The translations under genes and the position numbers were made by a program. Positions 9,227 to 19,686 of a stretch of DNA of 64,000 nucleotides are shown here, in pieces. Every line of letters begins with the position of its first letter. Within the stretch, counting starts at the first letter, position 1. The notes beneath the pieces are model-generated. The model was not told the DNA's origin. It saw only the letters and a list, made by a program, of their open reading frames with translations, and made no database searches. The stretch comes from Acidovorax sp. 210-6. GTDB lineage: Bacteria; Pseudomonadota; Gammaproteobacteria; Burkholderiales; Burkholderiaceae_C. The stretch spans positions 2,356,001 through 2,420,000 of the forward strand of contig NZ_JAACJE010000001.1 in the NCBI RefSeq assembly GCF_010020825.1. Direction: 5' to 3'.

Positions 9227-10234
9227 ATGGCAAAACGCATCAGCCTCACCCGCTACCTGGTGGAACAGCAGCGCGTGGCAGGCCACATCCCCTCTGAACT
9301 GCGCCTGCTGCTCGAAGTGGTGGCCCGCGCCTGCAAGAGCATCAGCCAGGCCGTCAACAAAGGCGCCCTGGGCGGCGTGCTCGGCAGCGCCGACAGCGAG
9401 AACGTGCAGGGCGAGATGCAGAAGAAGCTCGACATCATCGCCAACGAGGTGCTGATCGAGGCCAACGAATGGGGAGGCCACCTGGCCGCCATGGCCAGCG
9501 AGGAAATGGAAGGCATCTACGTGGTGCCCAACCGCTATCCCAAGGGCGAATACCTGCTGCTGTTCGATCCCCTCGACGGTTCATCCAACATCGATGTGAA
9601 CGTGAGCATCGGCACCATCTTCAGCGTGCTCAAGATGCCGGAAGACGACCGCGGCGTGGACGAAGGCGACTTCCTGCAGCCCGGCAGCCACCAGGTGGCC
9701 GCGGGCTACTGCGTCTATGGCCCGCAGACCACGCTGGTGCTCACCGTGGGCGACGGCGTGGCCATGTTCACGCTCGACCGCGAGCAGGGTTCGTTCGTGC
9801 TGACCCAGGAGAACGTGCGCATTCCCGAAGACACCAAGGAATTCGCGATCAACATGAGCAACATGCGCCACTGGGACGAGCCCGTGCGCCGCTACATCGA
9901 CGAATGCCTGCAGGGCAAGGAAGGGCCACGCGGCAAGGACTTCAACATGCGCTGGATCGCCAGCATGGTGGCCGATGTGCACCGCATCATGACGCGCGGC
10001 GGCATCTTCATGTACCCCTGGGACAAACGCGAACCCAACAAGCCCGGCAAGCTGCGCCTGCTGTACGAAGCCAACCCCATGGGCTGGCTCGTCGAGCAAG
10101 CCGGCGGAGCCGCCACCAACGGCCGCCAGCGCATCCTCGACATCCAGCCCACCCAGTTGCATGAACGCGTCAGCGTGATCCTCGGCTCAAAAAATGAGGT
10201 CGAGCGCGTGACAAGCTACCATTCCACGCTATAA
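9227..10234 (+). CDS. fbp: Fructose-1,6-bisphosphatase class I
   Basis: Hydrolyses fructose-1,6-bisphosphate to fructose-6-phosphate in gluconeogenesis. The 335-residue cytoplasmic enzyme shows the metal and phosphate site [13 protein letters not shown] and the GGIFMYPWD motif typical of class I. An AAGGAG ribosome site sits 6 bases before the ATG, 11 bp after pepN. The TAA stop (10232-10234) lies inside the -10 box of the following tRNA gene. Confidence 0.97.
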   Translation: MAKRISLTRYLVEQQRVAGHIPSELRLLLEVVARACKSISQAVNKGALGGVLGSADSENVQGEMQKKLDIIANEVLIEANEWGGHLAAMASEEMEGIYVVPNRYPKGEYLLLFDPLDGSSNIDVNVSIGTIFSVLKMPEDDRGVDEGDFLQPGSHQVAAGYCVYGPQTTLVLTVGDGVAMFTLDREQGSFVLTQENVRIPEDTKEFAINMSNMRHWDEPVRRYIDECLQGKEGPRGKDFNMRWIASMVADVHRIMTRGGIFMYPWDKREPNKPGKLRLLYEANPMGWLVEQAGGAATNGRQRILDIQPTQLHERVSVILGSKNEVERVTSYHSTL

Positions 10235-10235
10235 T
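10208..10235 (+). promoter_or_regulatory. Sigma70-type promoter of tRNA-Thr inside the fbp 3' end
   Basis: The -35 hexamer GTGACA (10208-10213) and a perfect -10 TATAAT (10230-10235) are separated by 16 bp. The tRNA begins 12 bases after the -10 box, a normal initiation distance. The fbp stop codon TAA is bases 3-5 of the -10 box. Confidence 0.75.
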
Positions 10236-10246
10236 TTCAGGCTTAC

Positions 10247-10322
10247 GCCGGTGTAGCTCAGTCGGTAGAGCAGCTCATTCGTAATGAGAAGGTCGGGTGT
10301 TCGATTCATCTCTCCGGCACCA
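10247..10322 (+). tRNA. tRNA-Thr (anticodon CGT)
   Basis: A 76-nt cloverleaf: acceptor GCCGGTG pairing with CTCCGGC, D-loop with AGTCGGTAGA, anticodon loop TTCGTAA with anticodon CGT (reads ACG), T-loop TTCGATT, and an encoded CCA end at 10320-10322. There is one T:T mismatch in the acceptor stem (position 6 with 67). Confidence 0.95.
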
Positions 10323-10333
10323 AGTCAGTAAAG

Positions 10334-10371
10334 AAAACCCCGCTATCTATTCGATAGCGGGGTTTTTTCTT
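10334..10371 (+). terminator. Intrinsic terminator after tRNA-Thr
   Basis: Hairpin CCCCGCTATC / GATAGCGGGG (stem 10338-10347 with 10353-10362) flanked by an A-run on the left and six T on the right. It is a strong factor-independent terminator for the tRNA transcript. Confidence 0.92.
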
Positions 10372-10402
10372 TGGCCACGCAATGTCGTCACACTGACAAG
10401 CC

Positions 10403-10436
10403 AAAAAAAAAGCCCCGGCCTGTGAAGGTCGGGGCT
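10403..10436 (-). terminator. Intrinsic terminator of the Ala/Pro-rich lipoprotein gene
   Basis: A 10-bp stem AGCCCCGGCC / GGTCGGGGCT (10411-10420 with 10427-10436, one G:T) followed on the minus strand by eight T (A-run 10403-10410). It lies about 55 bases past the stop of the minus-strand gene at 10490. Confidence 0.88.
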
Positions 10437-10489
10437 GGAGTGTCATCGGCACACACCCGTCGGGGCATGTGCCAAACACTCGTCTGTGC

Positions 10490-10732
10490 TTACTTGGCGG
10501 CTTCGGAAGCTGCTGCGGGAGCAGCCGGTGCTGCCTCGGATGCTGCAGGAGCGGCGGCAGGTGCAGAAGCTGCTTCTGCAGCAGCGGAAGCGGCCTCGAC
10601 GGCAGGAGCGGCCGGTGCTGCAGGAGCGGCAGCAGGTGCGGGCGCGGGAGCAGGTGCCGGCTCTTCCTTCTTGCCACAGGCAGCCAGGGCGGCAGCAGCG
10701 ATCAGGGAAGCGATGACGAGGGACTTGTTCAT
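10490..10732 (-). CDS. Small Ala/Pro-rich lipoprotein, function unknown
   Basis: An 80-residue protein starting MNKSLVIASLIAAAALAAC, a clear lipoprotein signal with lipobox LAAC, so the mature protein is lipid-anchored in the envelope from the Cys near residue 19. The rest is GKKEE followed by an almost pure Ala/Pro/Glu/Ser tail with repeated APA and EAASA units, probably extended and disordered. No enzymatic domain is visible. It has its own terminator downstream and a 240-bp upstream gap, so it looks monocistronic. It may be a spacer or small envelope lipoprotein; no function can be assigned. Confidence 0.82.
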   Translation of the reverse strand: MNKSLVIASLIAAAALAACGKKEEPAPAPAPAPAAAPAAPAAPAVEAASAAAEAASAPAAAPAASEAAPAAPAAASEAAK

Positions 10733-10972
10733 TTCAGGTTTTCCTTGAGGAGGGTCAAAAAAACGAAGATCAGGTATTTCGACTGATTTCAGCCAAAATT
10801 TGCTTTGGCAGTACGTTGATACAGGCCAAAGCGCTATCAAAAAATCAGCTGGCGATTGTATTGCGAATTCGTCAATAGTGAAAAACACCAATCCGCATAC
10901 ACCCTGGGCTGCATTGCCTATAACTGACGGGGGCCTGACATGGTTGACATGATTTCCACACAAACCACGGAC

Positions 10973-11497
10973 TCACAGCCCCAGGGTGGTCGCCGGAAAT
11001 CCCGGAGCGCTCTTGCTGCGCACCCACTCCCCCAACACCTCTTGCAACAGCACCCGGCGCGAGGGCTCTGTTCCCGTCACACCCGCACAGCGGTCAGGGT
11101 CCAGACGATGAAGAACCCACTGCGGGGACCAGATGGCACTGGGAATGTCCAAAGGGTCGGCCGCTGGGCAGGCGCGGCAAGTCAGGATGTGGTCCCAGGT
11201 GGTACGCCATCGCACCAACCGGGCGTGGCGTCGAATCACCTCGTTGTAGTTGCAGGCCAGAAAGGTGAGGCGTCTGCCGCCACGGGCCCACTCCTGCAGC
11301 GATTCGATCACCGCACGCTCACCCAGCGGCCAGTCATGAAAATCGGCATCGCTCAGGATGATCTCGCGCCAACCCTCACGGGCAGCAGTTGCCAGCGCAT
11401 CGCGCACCAACTGCTGAAAGGCCTCGCGCCCACTGAAACGCCCCTCCGGGAGCATCTGTACTGCGTTGCTTTGAGGGGGCTGCGGATCGATGGTCAT
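10973..11497 (-). CDS. Conserved hypothetical protein
   Basis: I do not recognise a named family. The 174-residue protein has no signal peptide or membrane segment. It contains a Trp/Arg-rich middle (WPLGERAVIESLQEWARGGRR) and a region around LVRWRTTWDHILTCRACPAADP with two Cys. The fold appears globular and mixed alpha/beta. I chose the ATG at 11497 because a GGAG site precedes it by 7-8 bases; an ATG at 11524 would add nine residues. It is divergent from the SlyD-like gene, with 44 bp between the starts, so the promoters must overlap. Confidence 0.72.
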   Translation of the reverse strand: MTIDPQPPQSNAVQMLPEGRFSGREAFQQLVRDALATAAREGWREIILSDADFHDWPLGERAVIESLQEWARGGRRLTFLACNYNEVIRRHARLVRWRTTWDHILTCRACPAADPLDIPSAIWSPQWVLHRLDPDRCAGVTGTEPSRRVLLQEVLGEWVRSKSAPGFPATTLGL

Positions 11498-11541
11498 GGT
11501 GCACTCCGGGCATGGATGGGCCAAACTGCGACAATTCTCGT

Positions 11542-12066
11542 ATGGAAATCAAACATCAATGTGTAGTGGCGCTGACTTGGGTGCTCAAGGACACCCTCGG
11601 CGAAGAGTTGGACGTACTCGACGATCCGGTTGAGTTTCTGGTGGGTGGCAACGATCTGCTCGCGCGCATCGAGGAAGCACTGCAGGGCCACCGCGTGGGC
11701 GATACGCTGGCACTGCACCTGGAGCCGGAGGATGCGTTTGGCGACTACCAGGATCAGCTGCTGTTTCTGGAGCCGCGCTCACTGTTTCCGGACAGCCTTG
11801 AAGAAGGCATGACCATTGAGGGCCACGCCCTGCCTGCGGGCTGCAATGCCGATGCGCCGCGCGATGTGCTGTACACCGTCAGCGAAATCTACCCCGAGCA
11901 CGTGGTACTCGACGGAAACCATCCTCTGGCGGGCATCGCCCTGCGCCTCCAACTGAAAGTGTGTGCCATACGGGAAGCCACGGTGGATGAAGTCGGGCGC
12001 GGCACCGCAGGTACCGGGTTCTTTCGCGTACAGCCTCAGGCACCGGGCAGCGCATCACTGCACTGA
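11542..12066 (+). CDS. FKBP-type peptidyl-prolyl isomerase, SlyD-like
   Basis: Cytoplasmic isomerase/chaperone of 174 residues. The FKBP part begins at VALTWVLKDTLGEELD, is interrupted by an insert-in-flap region (about residues 70-120) and resumes with ATVDEVGRG, the SlyD layout. The metal-binding His/Cys-rich C-terminal tail of E. coli SlyD is absent. The ATG at 11542 is used; it converges with the glycine-zipper gene at 12106. Confidence 0.85.
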   Translation: MEIKHQCVVALTWVLKDTLGEELDVLDDPVEFLVGGNDLLARIEEALQGHRVGDTLALHLEPEDAFGDYQDQLLFLEPRSLFPDSLEEGMTIEGHALPAGCNADAPRDVLYTVSEIYPEHVVLDGNHPLAGIALRLQLKVCAIREATVDEVGRGTAGTGFFRVQPQAPGSASLH

Positions 12067-12105
12067 ACCAGACCACGGGCAATCCAGCACCGGTCTGGCC
12101 CCGGC

Positions 12106-12606
12106 TCAATAGCGCGATATCTGGCCATTGACCATGCGCACGGGATCGCCCACGCGCAAGTCGCCGACGGAAGGCACGTCATACACCCGTTGCCCACCAC
12201 GGTCGAGCCGGATGGTGATGCGGTAGGCCCCCTGGGCAGACTGATTGCGCTCTTCAATGGCGTTGCCAGCCACCGCCCCGCCCACCACGCCCACGGCCGT
12301 GGCAGCGGCGCGGCCACTGCCCTTGCCGATCTGGTTGCCAATCAGGCCACCGACCACGGCACCAATGACGGCGCCAGCCCCGGTGGACTGCCCCTGGTGA
12401 TAGCCCTGCAGCCACTGAATGTGGGTGACACGCCCATACTCCGTAGCGGCTGGTGCATGCGCAGGGTAACCGCCTTGATAGGTCCCTTGAGGGTAAGCCT
12501 GCGGGGCCGGGCGCTGGTGCGCACAAGCAGACAAGAGCCCGGCCGCGACAGCTGCGCAGACAAGCGCGCTGGCGCGCGCACGCCGATGGTTGTGGGGTTG
12601 ATTCAA
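12106..12606 (-). CDS. Glycine-zipper 2TM-domain outer-membrane lipoprotein
   Basis: A 166-residue lipoprotein. An N-terminal basic, hydrophobic signal ends in lipobox LLSAC, and a Tyr/Pro/Gln-rich stretch follows. The glycine-zipper pair is GAGAVIGAVVGGLIGNQIGKGSGRAAATAVGVVGGAVAGNAIEE (given here by its limits, residues about 90-130), then a C-terminal SlyB-like domain with RITIRLDRGG. The start is a TTG at 12606-12604, chosen because AGGAGG lies 5 bases upstream and no ATG in frame fits the signal peptide. The family is linked to envelope integrity; the exact role is unknown. Confidence 0.85.
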   Translation of the reverse strand: MNQPHNHRRARASALVCAAVAAGLLSACAHQRPAPQAYPQGTYQGGYPAHAPAATEYGRVTHIQWLQGYHQGQSTGAGAVIGAVVGGLIGNQIGKGSGRAAATAVGVVGGAVAGNAIEERNQSAQGAYRITIRLDRGGQRVYDVPSVGDLRVGDPVRMVNGQISRY

Positions 12607-12748
12607 GCGAACCTCCTGGTGAAAGAATGGACTGTCAATACAGCCATTGAACGCCTGTCCAGCCATACCCCACTGCCGGGCGACAGCCGGACTGCCCGTA
12701 AGAAGCCGCCCCACCCCGCCGTACGAACCGTCCTACAGGCGCCGATGT

Positions 12749-13198
12749 TCAACGCGAACCGGTGGAGCCGTAGCCCCCCTCGCCACGCGCGCTGGATTGG
12801 GAAAACTCGCTGACCACGTTGAACTGGGCCTGGACCACCGGCACGATGACCATTTGCGCCAGGCGCTCCATGGGCTCGATGGTGAAGGCCTGGTCGCTGC
12901 GGTTCCAGGCGCTGACCATGAGCTGCCCCTGGTAATCACTGTCGATCAGACCCACCAGATTGCCCAGCACAATGCCATGTTTGTGGCCCAGGCCAGAGCG
13001 CGGCAGGAGCAACGCCGCGTAGCCCGGGTCGCACAGGTGGATGGCAATGCCGGTGGGCACCAACTGCCATGCGTTGGGCTGCAGCGTGAGTGGAGCATCC
13101 AGGCAGGCCCGCAAATCCAGGCCCGCACTTCCCGGTGTGGCATACGCTGGCAATTGATCCGCCATGCGCGGATCCAGTATCTTGACGTCAATCTTCAC
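12749..13198 (-). CDS. dut: dUTP diphosphatase
   Basis: Hydrolyses dUTP to dUMP, keeping uracil out of DNA and feeding dTMP synthesis. The 149-residue trimeric-type protein contains the five dUTPase motifs: [26 protein letters not shown], the [14 protein letters not shown] region and the C-terminal GEGGYGSTG loop. The start is a GTG at 13198-13196, overlapping the TGA of the upstream membrane-protein gene (GTGA), with AGGA upstream, so translation is coupled. Confidence 0.95.
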   Translation of the reverse strand: MKIDVKILDPRMADQLPAYATPGSAGLDLRACLDAPLTLQPNAWQLVPTGIAIHLCDPGYAALLLPRSGLGHKHGIVLGNLVGLIDSDYQGQLMVSAWNRSDQAFTIEPMERLAQMVIVPVVQAQFNVVSEFSQSSARGEGGYGSTGSR

Positions 13199-13692
13199 TT
13201 GCGTTTTCCTGCGTTCTTTTGCTGCGCCAGATCGGCCAGCTGTTTCTTGAGTTGCGCTAGGCCTTGGTCTGCGTTCGCAACCCCTGGCAGCGTCAGGACG
13301 GTGCGCACCATGCTCGCCACCCGGCCCAGGCCCCACCATACGAAGGCCGTGGCAAACAGCCCCCACCAGGAGCCCTGTTCCAGCACGAAGAGCATCAGCA
13401 CCTGCACCACCACCGACAGCAGCAGCACACCGCGCACCGCACGCACGACTCGGGACAAAGGCTCCCACACCGAGTACGGTCCGGGCGCCACAGCCTTGCC
13501 CGGCACAGCACCCACGGCCTCCGTACGCTTGCCCGGCCCAGCCTTGGGATTTGGCCGCGTGGCCGGACTGGAAGCCTGCAGCAAACGCCCTGCGGACTGA
13601 GCACCAGGCACTGCACCGCTGAGCCGCTCCACATAGGCAGCAAAGTCGCCGTGGGGCGGGGTATCCCATTCGGGCTTGGGTGCTATGGACAT
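13195..13692 (-). CDS. Hypothetical membrane protein between coaBC and dut
   Basis: A 165-residue protein, function not recognised. The N-terminal 75 residues are polar and Pro/Ala-rich. Two hydrophobic segments follow ([17 protein letters not shown] and [15 protein letters not shown], about residues 85-120), and the C terminus ([16 protein letters not shown]) could form a short coiled coil. It lies 30 bp after coaBC and overlaps dut by four bases, so the three form one transcript. In E. coli coaBC (dfp) and dut are adjacent without such a gene. Confidence 0.78.
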   Translation of the reverse strand: MSIAPKPEWDTPPHGDFAAYVERLSGAVPGAQSAGRLLQASSPATRPNPKAGPGKRTEAVGAVPGKAVAPGPYSVWEPLSRVVRAVRGVLLLSVVVQVLMLFVLEQGSWWGLFATAFVWWGLGRVASMVRTVLTLPGVANADQGLAQLKKQLADLAQQKNAGKRK

Positions 13693-13722
13693 GGTCTGCC
13701 TCCTGTCGAACCCACAAGGGGC

Positions 13723-14934
13723 TCAGGGCAATCGTTGGGCAATCTCCGCAACCAACTGGCGCGCCAGCGTGCGCTTACTGGCATGGGGCAATTCGCGGTG
13801 CCCCGTAGCATCGACCAGCAGCAGCGCATTGTCGTCCTGACCAAACGTCGCCGGGCCGATGTTGCCCACCAGCAGCGGCACGCGTTTGCGTTCGCGCTTG
13901 GCGCTGGCGTGCGCGAGCAGGTCGTGGCTCTCGGCCGCGAAACCGACGCAGAACAGGCTGCCGCTTTGGGCGCGCGGCGACTGCGCCACCGTGGCCAGGA
14001 TGTCCGGGTTCTCGACGAAGCCCAGCACGGGGGTCTGTCCCGAGCCATCCTTTTTGATCTTCTGCTCGGCCTGCGTGGCCGGGCGCCAATCAGCCACCGC
14101 CGCGGTCGCTATGAAAACAGTAGCTGACTGCGCCCGTGGCTCGGTCGCCGCAAGCATTTCCTGTGCAGAACGCACATTCACGCGCTGCACACCGCGCGGC
14201 GTGGGCAGGTGCACGGGGCCCGCCACCAGCGTGACCTCGGCGCCAGCCTCGCGGGCCGCGCGGGCGATGGCAAAGCCCATCTTGCCGCTCGAATGGTTGG
14301 TGATGCCGCGCACCGGGTCGATGGCCTCGAACGTGGGCCCCGCCGTGACCAGCACCTTCTGCCCCGCCAGCAACTTGGGCGTGAAAAAGGCGATCACCTC
14401 CTCCAGCAGCTCCGCCGGTTCGAGCATGCGGCCGTCGCCGGTCTCGCCGCAGGCCTGGTCGCCGTTGCCCACGGCCAGCACCGTGGCGCCGTCCTGCGCC
14501 ACCTGGGCCAGGTTGCGCTGCGTGGCCGGGTGCGCCCACATCTCGCGGTTCATGGCCGGCGCCAGCAGCAACGGCACGCGCTCCTGCGGGCGCGCCAGGC
14601 ACAGCAGGCTCAGCAGCTCGTCGGCCCGACCCTGGGCCAGGCGGGCGATGAAGTCCGCGCTGCACGGCGCGATCAGAATGGCATCGGCCTCGCGCGAGAG
14701 GTTGATGTGCGGCATGTTGTTGGCCTCGCGCGCATCCCACTGCGAGCCGTACACGGGCCGGTTCGACAGCGCCTGCATGGTCACGGGCGTGATGAACTGG
14801 GCGGCCGCCTCGGTCATCACCACCTGCACGGTGGCCCCCTCCTTGATGAGGGCACGGCACAGCTCCGCCGATTTGTAACAGGCTACGCCTCCACTGAGGC
14901 CCAGGACGATGTGTTTGCCGGCAAGCTCTTTCAT
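13723..14934 (-). CDS. coaBC: Bifunctional phosphopantothenoylcysteine decarboxylase/synthetase
   Basis: Two steps of coenzyme A synthesis: cysteine ligation to 4'-phosphopantothenate (CoaB, C-terminal) and decarboxylation (CoaC, N-terminal, flavin-dependent). The CoaC half shows [11 protein letters not shown], the active-site His in MPHINL and APAMNREMW. The CoaB half shows [25 protein letters not shown] and [11 protein letters not shown] used the ATG at 14934, which starts 403 residues in a family-like way. Residues about 268-277 ([10 protein letters not shown]) are encoded by a decayed copy of the dispersed repeat. It is divergent from pyrG. Confidence 0.95.
   Translation of the reverse strand: MKELAGKHIVLGLSGGVACYKSAELCRALIKEGATVQVVMTEAAAQFITPVTMQALSNRPVYGSQWDAREANNMPHINLSREADAILIAPCSADFIARLAQGRADELLSLLCLARPQERVPLLLAPAMNREMWAHPATQRNLAQVAQDGATVLAVGNGDQACGETGDGRMLEPAELLEEVIAFFTPKLLAGQKVLVTAGPTFEAIDPVRGITNHSSGKMGFAIARAAREAGAEVTLVAGPVHLPTPRGVQRVNVRSAQEMLAATEPRAQSATVFIATAAVADWRPATQAEQKIKKDGSGQTPVLGFVENPDILATVAQSPRAQSGSLFCVGFAAESHDLLAHASAKRERKRVPLLVGNIGPATFGQDDNALLLVDATGHRELPHASKRTLARQLVAEIAQRLP
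14105..14134 (+). repeat. Partial/decayed dispersed repeat, copy D (inside coaBC)
   Basis: GCTATGAAAACAGTAGCTGA (14108-14127) then CTGCGC matches the pepN copy at 22 of 26 positions by direct comparison, but the second palindrome and the GGCC end are not recognisable. Read in the coaBC frame on the minus strand it gives [10 protein letters not shown]. Confidence 0.6.
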
Positions 14935-15002
14935 GGGCCGCAATTTAGCAGACAGAACCCCCATTCAAGGCACGCGGACGATGGCAGGACGGGGCCGCCA
15001 TC

Positions 15003-15008
15003 TATAAT
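15003..15008 (+). promoter_or_regulatory. Likely -10 box of the pyrG operon
   Basis: A perfect TATAAT 27 bases before the pyrG ATG, in the 101-bp gap shared with divergent coaBC. No good -35 hexamer is visible at the right distance. Confidence 0.4.
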
Positions 15009-15029
15009 CCCAATTTCCCACCACCTTAA

Positions 15030-16691
<1,662 letters not shown>

Positions 16692-16702
16692 AGGAACGCA
16701 CC

Positions 16703-17560
16703 ATGCAACTCTGCGGATTCGACGTCGGCCTCGACCAGCGCTTCTTCCTGATCGCTGGCACCTGCTCCATCGAAAGCCTGCAGATGTCGCTGGACGTCGC
16801 GGGCCAGCTCAAGGAGACCTGCACGGCGCTGGGCATTCCGCTGATCTACAAGGGCTCGTTCGACAAGGCCAACCGCTCGTCCGGCACCAGCCAGCGCGGC
16901 GTGGGGCTGGACGCAGGCCTGAAGATCCTCGATGAAGTGCGCCGCCAACTGCAGCTGCCCATCCTGACCGATGTGCACGAAGCCGCCCAGGTGGCCGAGG
17001 TGGCCAGCGTGGTGGACGTGCTGCAGACGCCGGCCTTCCTGTGCCGCCAGACCGACTTCATCCGCGCCGTGGCACAGTCCGGCAAGCCGGTGAACATCAA
17101 GAAGGGCCAGTTCCTCGCGCCCTGGGACATGAAGAACGTCATCGACAAGGCCCGCGCCGCCGCGCGCGAAGTGGGCCTGTCGGAAGACCGCTTCCTCGCC
17201 TGCGAGCGCGGCGTGAGCTTCGGCTACAACAACCTCGTCGCCGACATGACCAGCCTGGCCGAGATGCGCAACTCCGGCGCGCCCGTGGTGTTCGACGTGA
17301 CCCATTCGGTGCAAAAGCCCGGCGGCCTGGGTGCCGTGAGTGGCGGCGCGCGCGAGATGGTGCCGGTGCTGGCCCGTGCCGGCGTGGCCGTCGGCGTGGC
17401 GGGCCTGTTCATGGAAACACACCCCAAGCCCGCCGAGGCCTGGTCGGATGGGCCCAACGCGGTGCCGCTCAAGCACATGCGGGCCTTGCTCGAAACCCTG
17501 GTGGCGCTCGACGACGTCACCAAAAAGAACGGTTTTCTCGAAAACAACTTTGGAGCCTGA
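16703..17560 (+). CDS. kdsA: 3-deoxy-8-phosphooctulonate synthase (KDO8P synthase)
   Basis: Condenses arabinose-5-phosphate with phosphoenolpyruvate to KDO-8-phosphate for lipopolysaccharide core synthesis. The 285-residue protein has the expected family motifs: [40 protein letters not shown]-like ([12 protein letters not shown]) and DVTHSVQ. It starts 12 bp after pyrG with AAGGA just upstream. Confidence 0.97.
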   Translation: MQLCGFDVGLDQRFFLIAGTCSIESLQMSLDVAGQLKETCTALGIPLIYKGSFDKANRSSGTSQRGVGLDAGLKILDEVRRQLQLPILTDVHEAAQVAEVASVVDVLQTPAFLCRQTDFIRAVAQSGKPVNIKKGQFLAPWDMKNVIDKARAAAREVGLSEDRFLACERGVSFGYNNLVADMTSLAEMRNSGAPVVFDVTHSVQKPGGLGAVSGGAREMVPVLARAGVAVGVAGLFMETHPKPAEAWSDGPNAVPLKHMRALLETLVALDDVTKKNGFLENNFGA

Positions 17561-17564
17561 GAAC

Positions 17565-17854
17565 ATGCCCAGTGGCTACGTCATCGCCAACGTGCGCGTC
17601 ACCAACCCCGCGCAGTACGAGGAATACAAGAAATGGTCCACCGCGGCCTTCCAGGCCCACAACGCCGAGATCTGCGTGCGCGGTGGCCAGGTCGAGGTGA
17701 TGGAAGGCGACTGGACGCCCGAGCGCCTGGTGATCGCCAAGTTCCCCAGCTTCGAGGCGGCCAAGGCCTTCTACCATTCGCCCGAGTACGGCAAGGCCCG
17801 CGCCGCGCGCGAGGGTGCCGCCATCATGCGCCTGGTCTGCGTCGAAGGCCTTTG

Positions 17855-17855
<1 letters not shown>
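17565..17855 (+). CDS. DUF1330 family protein
   Basis: A 96-residue single-domain protein of the dimeric alpha/beta-barrel (ferredoxin-like) fold. Typical features are the N-terminal GYVIANVRVTNPAQYEEY, a central GGQVEVMEGDW and FPSFEAAKAFYHSPEY. The biochemical role of the family is unknown. It is 5 bp after kdsA and precedes eno in the same direction, so it is co-transcribed with core metabolism genes. Confidence 0.88.
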
Positions 17856-19226
<1,371 letters not shown>

Positions 19227-19246
19227 GCGCGCTGTAGCGCTGTCCC

Positions 19247-19525
19247 ATGGGCACACGATTGCTGCCATTGGTGCTGCTGGCCTTGCTGGTAGCCGTACAC
19301 GCCCAGCTCTGGCTGGGCCGTGGCAGCCTTCCGCGCGTCCAGGAAATGCAGCGCCAGATCGACGCCCAAAAGGCCGCCAATGCCCAGGCCAGCCAGGCCA
19401 ACGAGCGCCTGGCCTCTGAGGTGCAGGACCTCAAGGAGGGCCTGGACATGGTCGAGGAAAAAGCCCGCAGCGAGCTGGGCATGGTCAAGCAGGGAGAGGT
19501 GTACGTACAGTACACACAGAAATAA
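19247..19525 (+). CDS. ftsB: Cell division protein FtsB
   Basis: A small bitopic division protein of 92 residues that works with FtsL and FtsQ at the septum. One N-terminal membrane segment (LLPLVLLALLVAVHAQLWL) is followed by a coiled coil (about residues 28-75) and a short conserved tail with LGMVKQGEVYVQY. Its place directly after eno is typical. Confidence 0.93.
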   Translation: MGTRLLPLVLLALLVAVHAQLWLGRGSLPRVQEMQRQIDAQKAANAQASQANERLASEVQDLKEGLDMVEEKARSELGMVKQGEVYVQYTQK

Positions 19526-19529
19526 GGGT

Positions 19530-19655
19530 ATCCCCCTGGGGCGCTTCGCGCCTTGCGCCTTCTCCCGAATGGCTGCGCCATTCGGGAAGAGGTACGCCAC
19601 CAGCGCGGCGGGGGGCCCTTGCGCGGTGGCTGCTGGCCTGACCGCGCCCGCTTCA
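19530..19655. repeat. Multi-hairpin intergenic repeat (second family)
   Basis: The gap between convergent ftsB and hslO holds several nested inverted repeats. One is GGCGC/GCGCC near 19540-19555. A perfect 10-bp stem CCCGAATGGC (19564-19573) / GCCATTCGGG (19577-19586) has a 3-nt loop. GCCACC (19596-19601) pairs with GGTGGC (19625-19630). The layout resembles a long extragenic repeat I recall from Acidovorax-like genomes. It probably also terminates transcription from both sides. No gene is seen here. Confidence 0.65.
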
Positions 19656-19686
19656 CACAAGTCGGGCTGAACCTCGGTGTCAGTGG

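Noticed and set aside
6354-9233. Long open frame on the minus strand opposite pepN (about 959 codons)
   Set aside because: High-GC antisense shadow of pepN; composition is rich in Gly, Ala, Arg and His with no domain, and it overlaps a conserved enzyme throughout.
10825-10870. Possible further repeat copy upstream of the small lipoprotein (GCGCTATCAAAAAATCAGCTGGCG)
   Set aside because: Partial similarity only; arms do not pair cleanly, so not counted.
12067-12105. Terminator between convergent SlyD-like and glycine-zipper genes
   Set aside because: CCAGACC/GGTCTGG can pair but the loop is about 20 nt and no T-run follows, so support is too weak.
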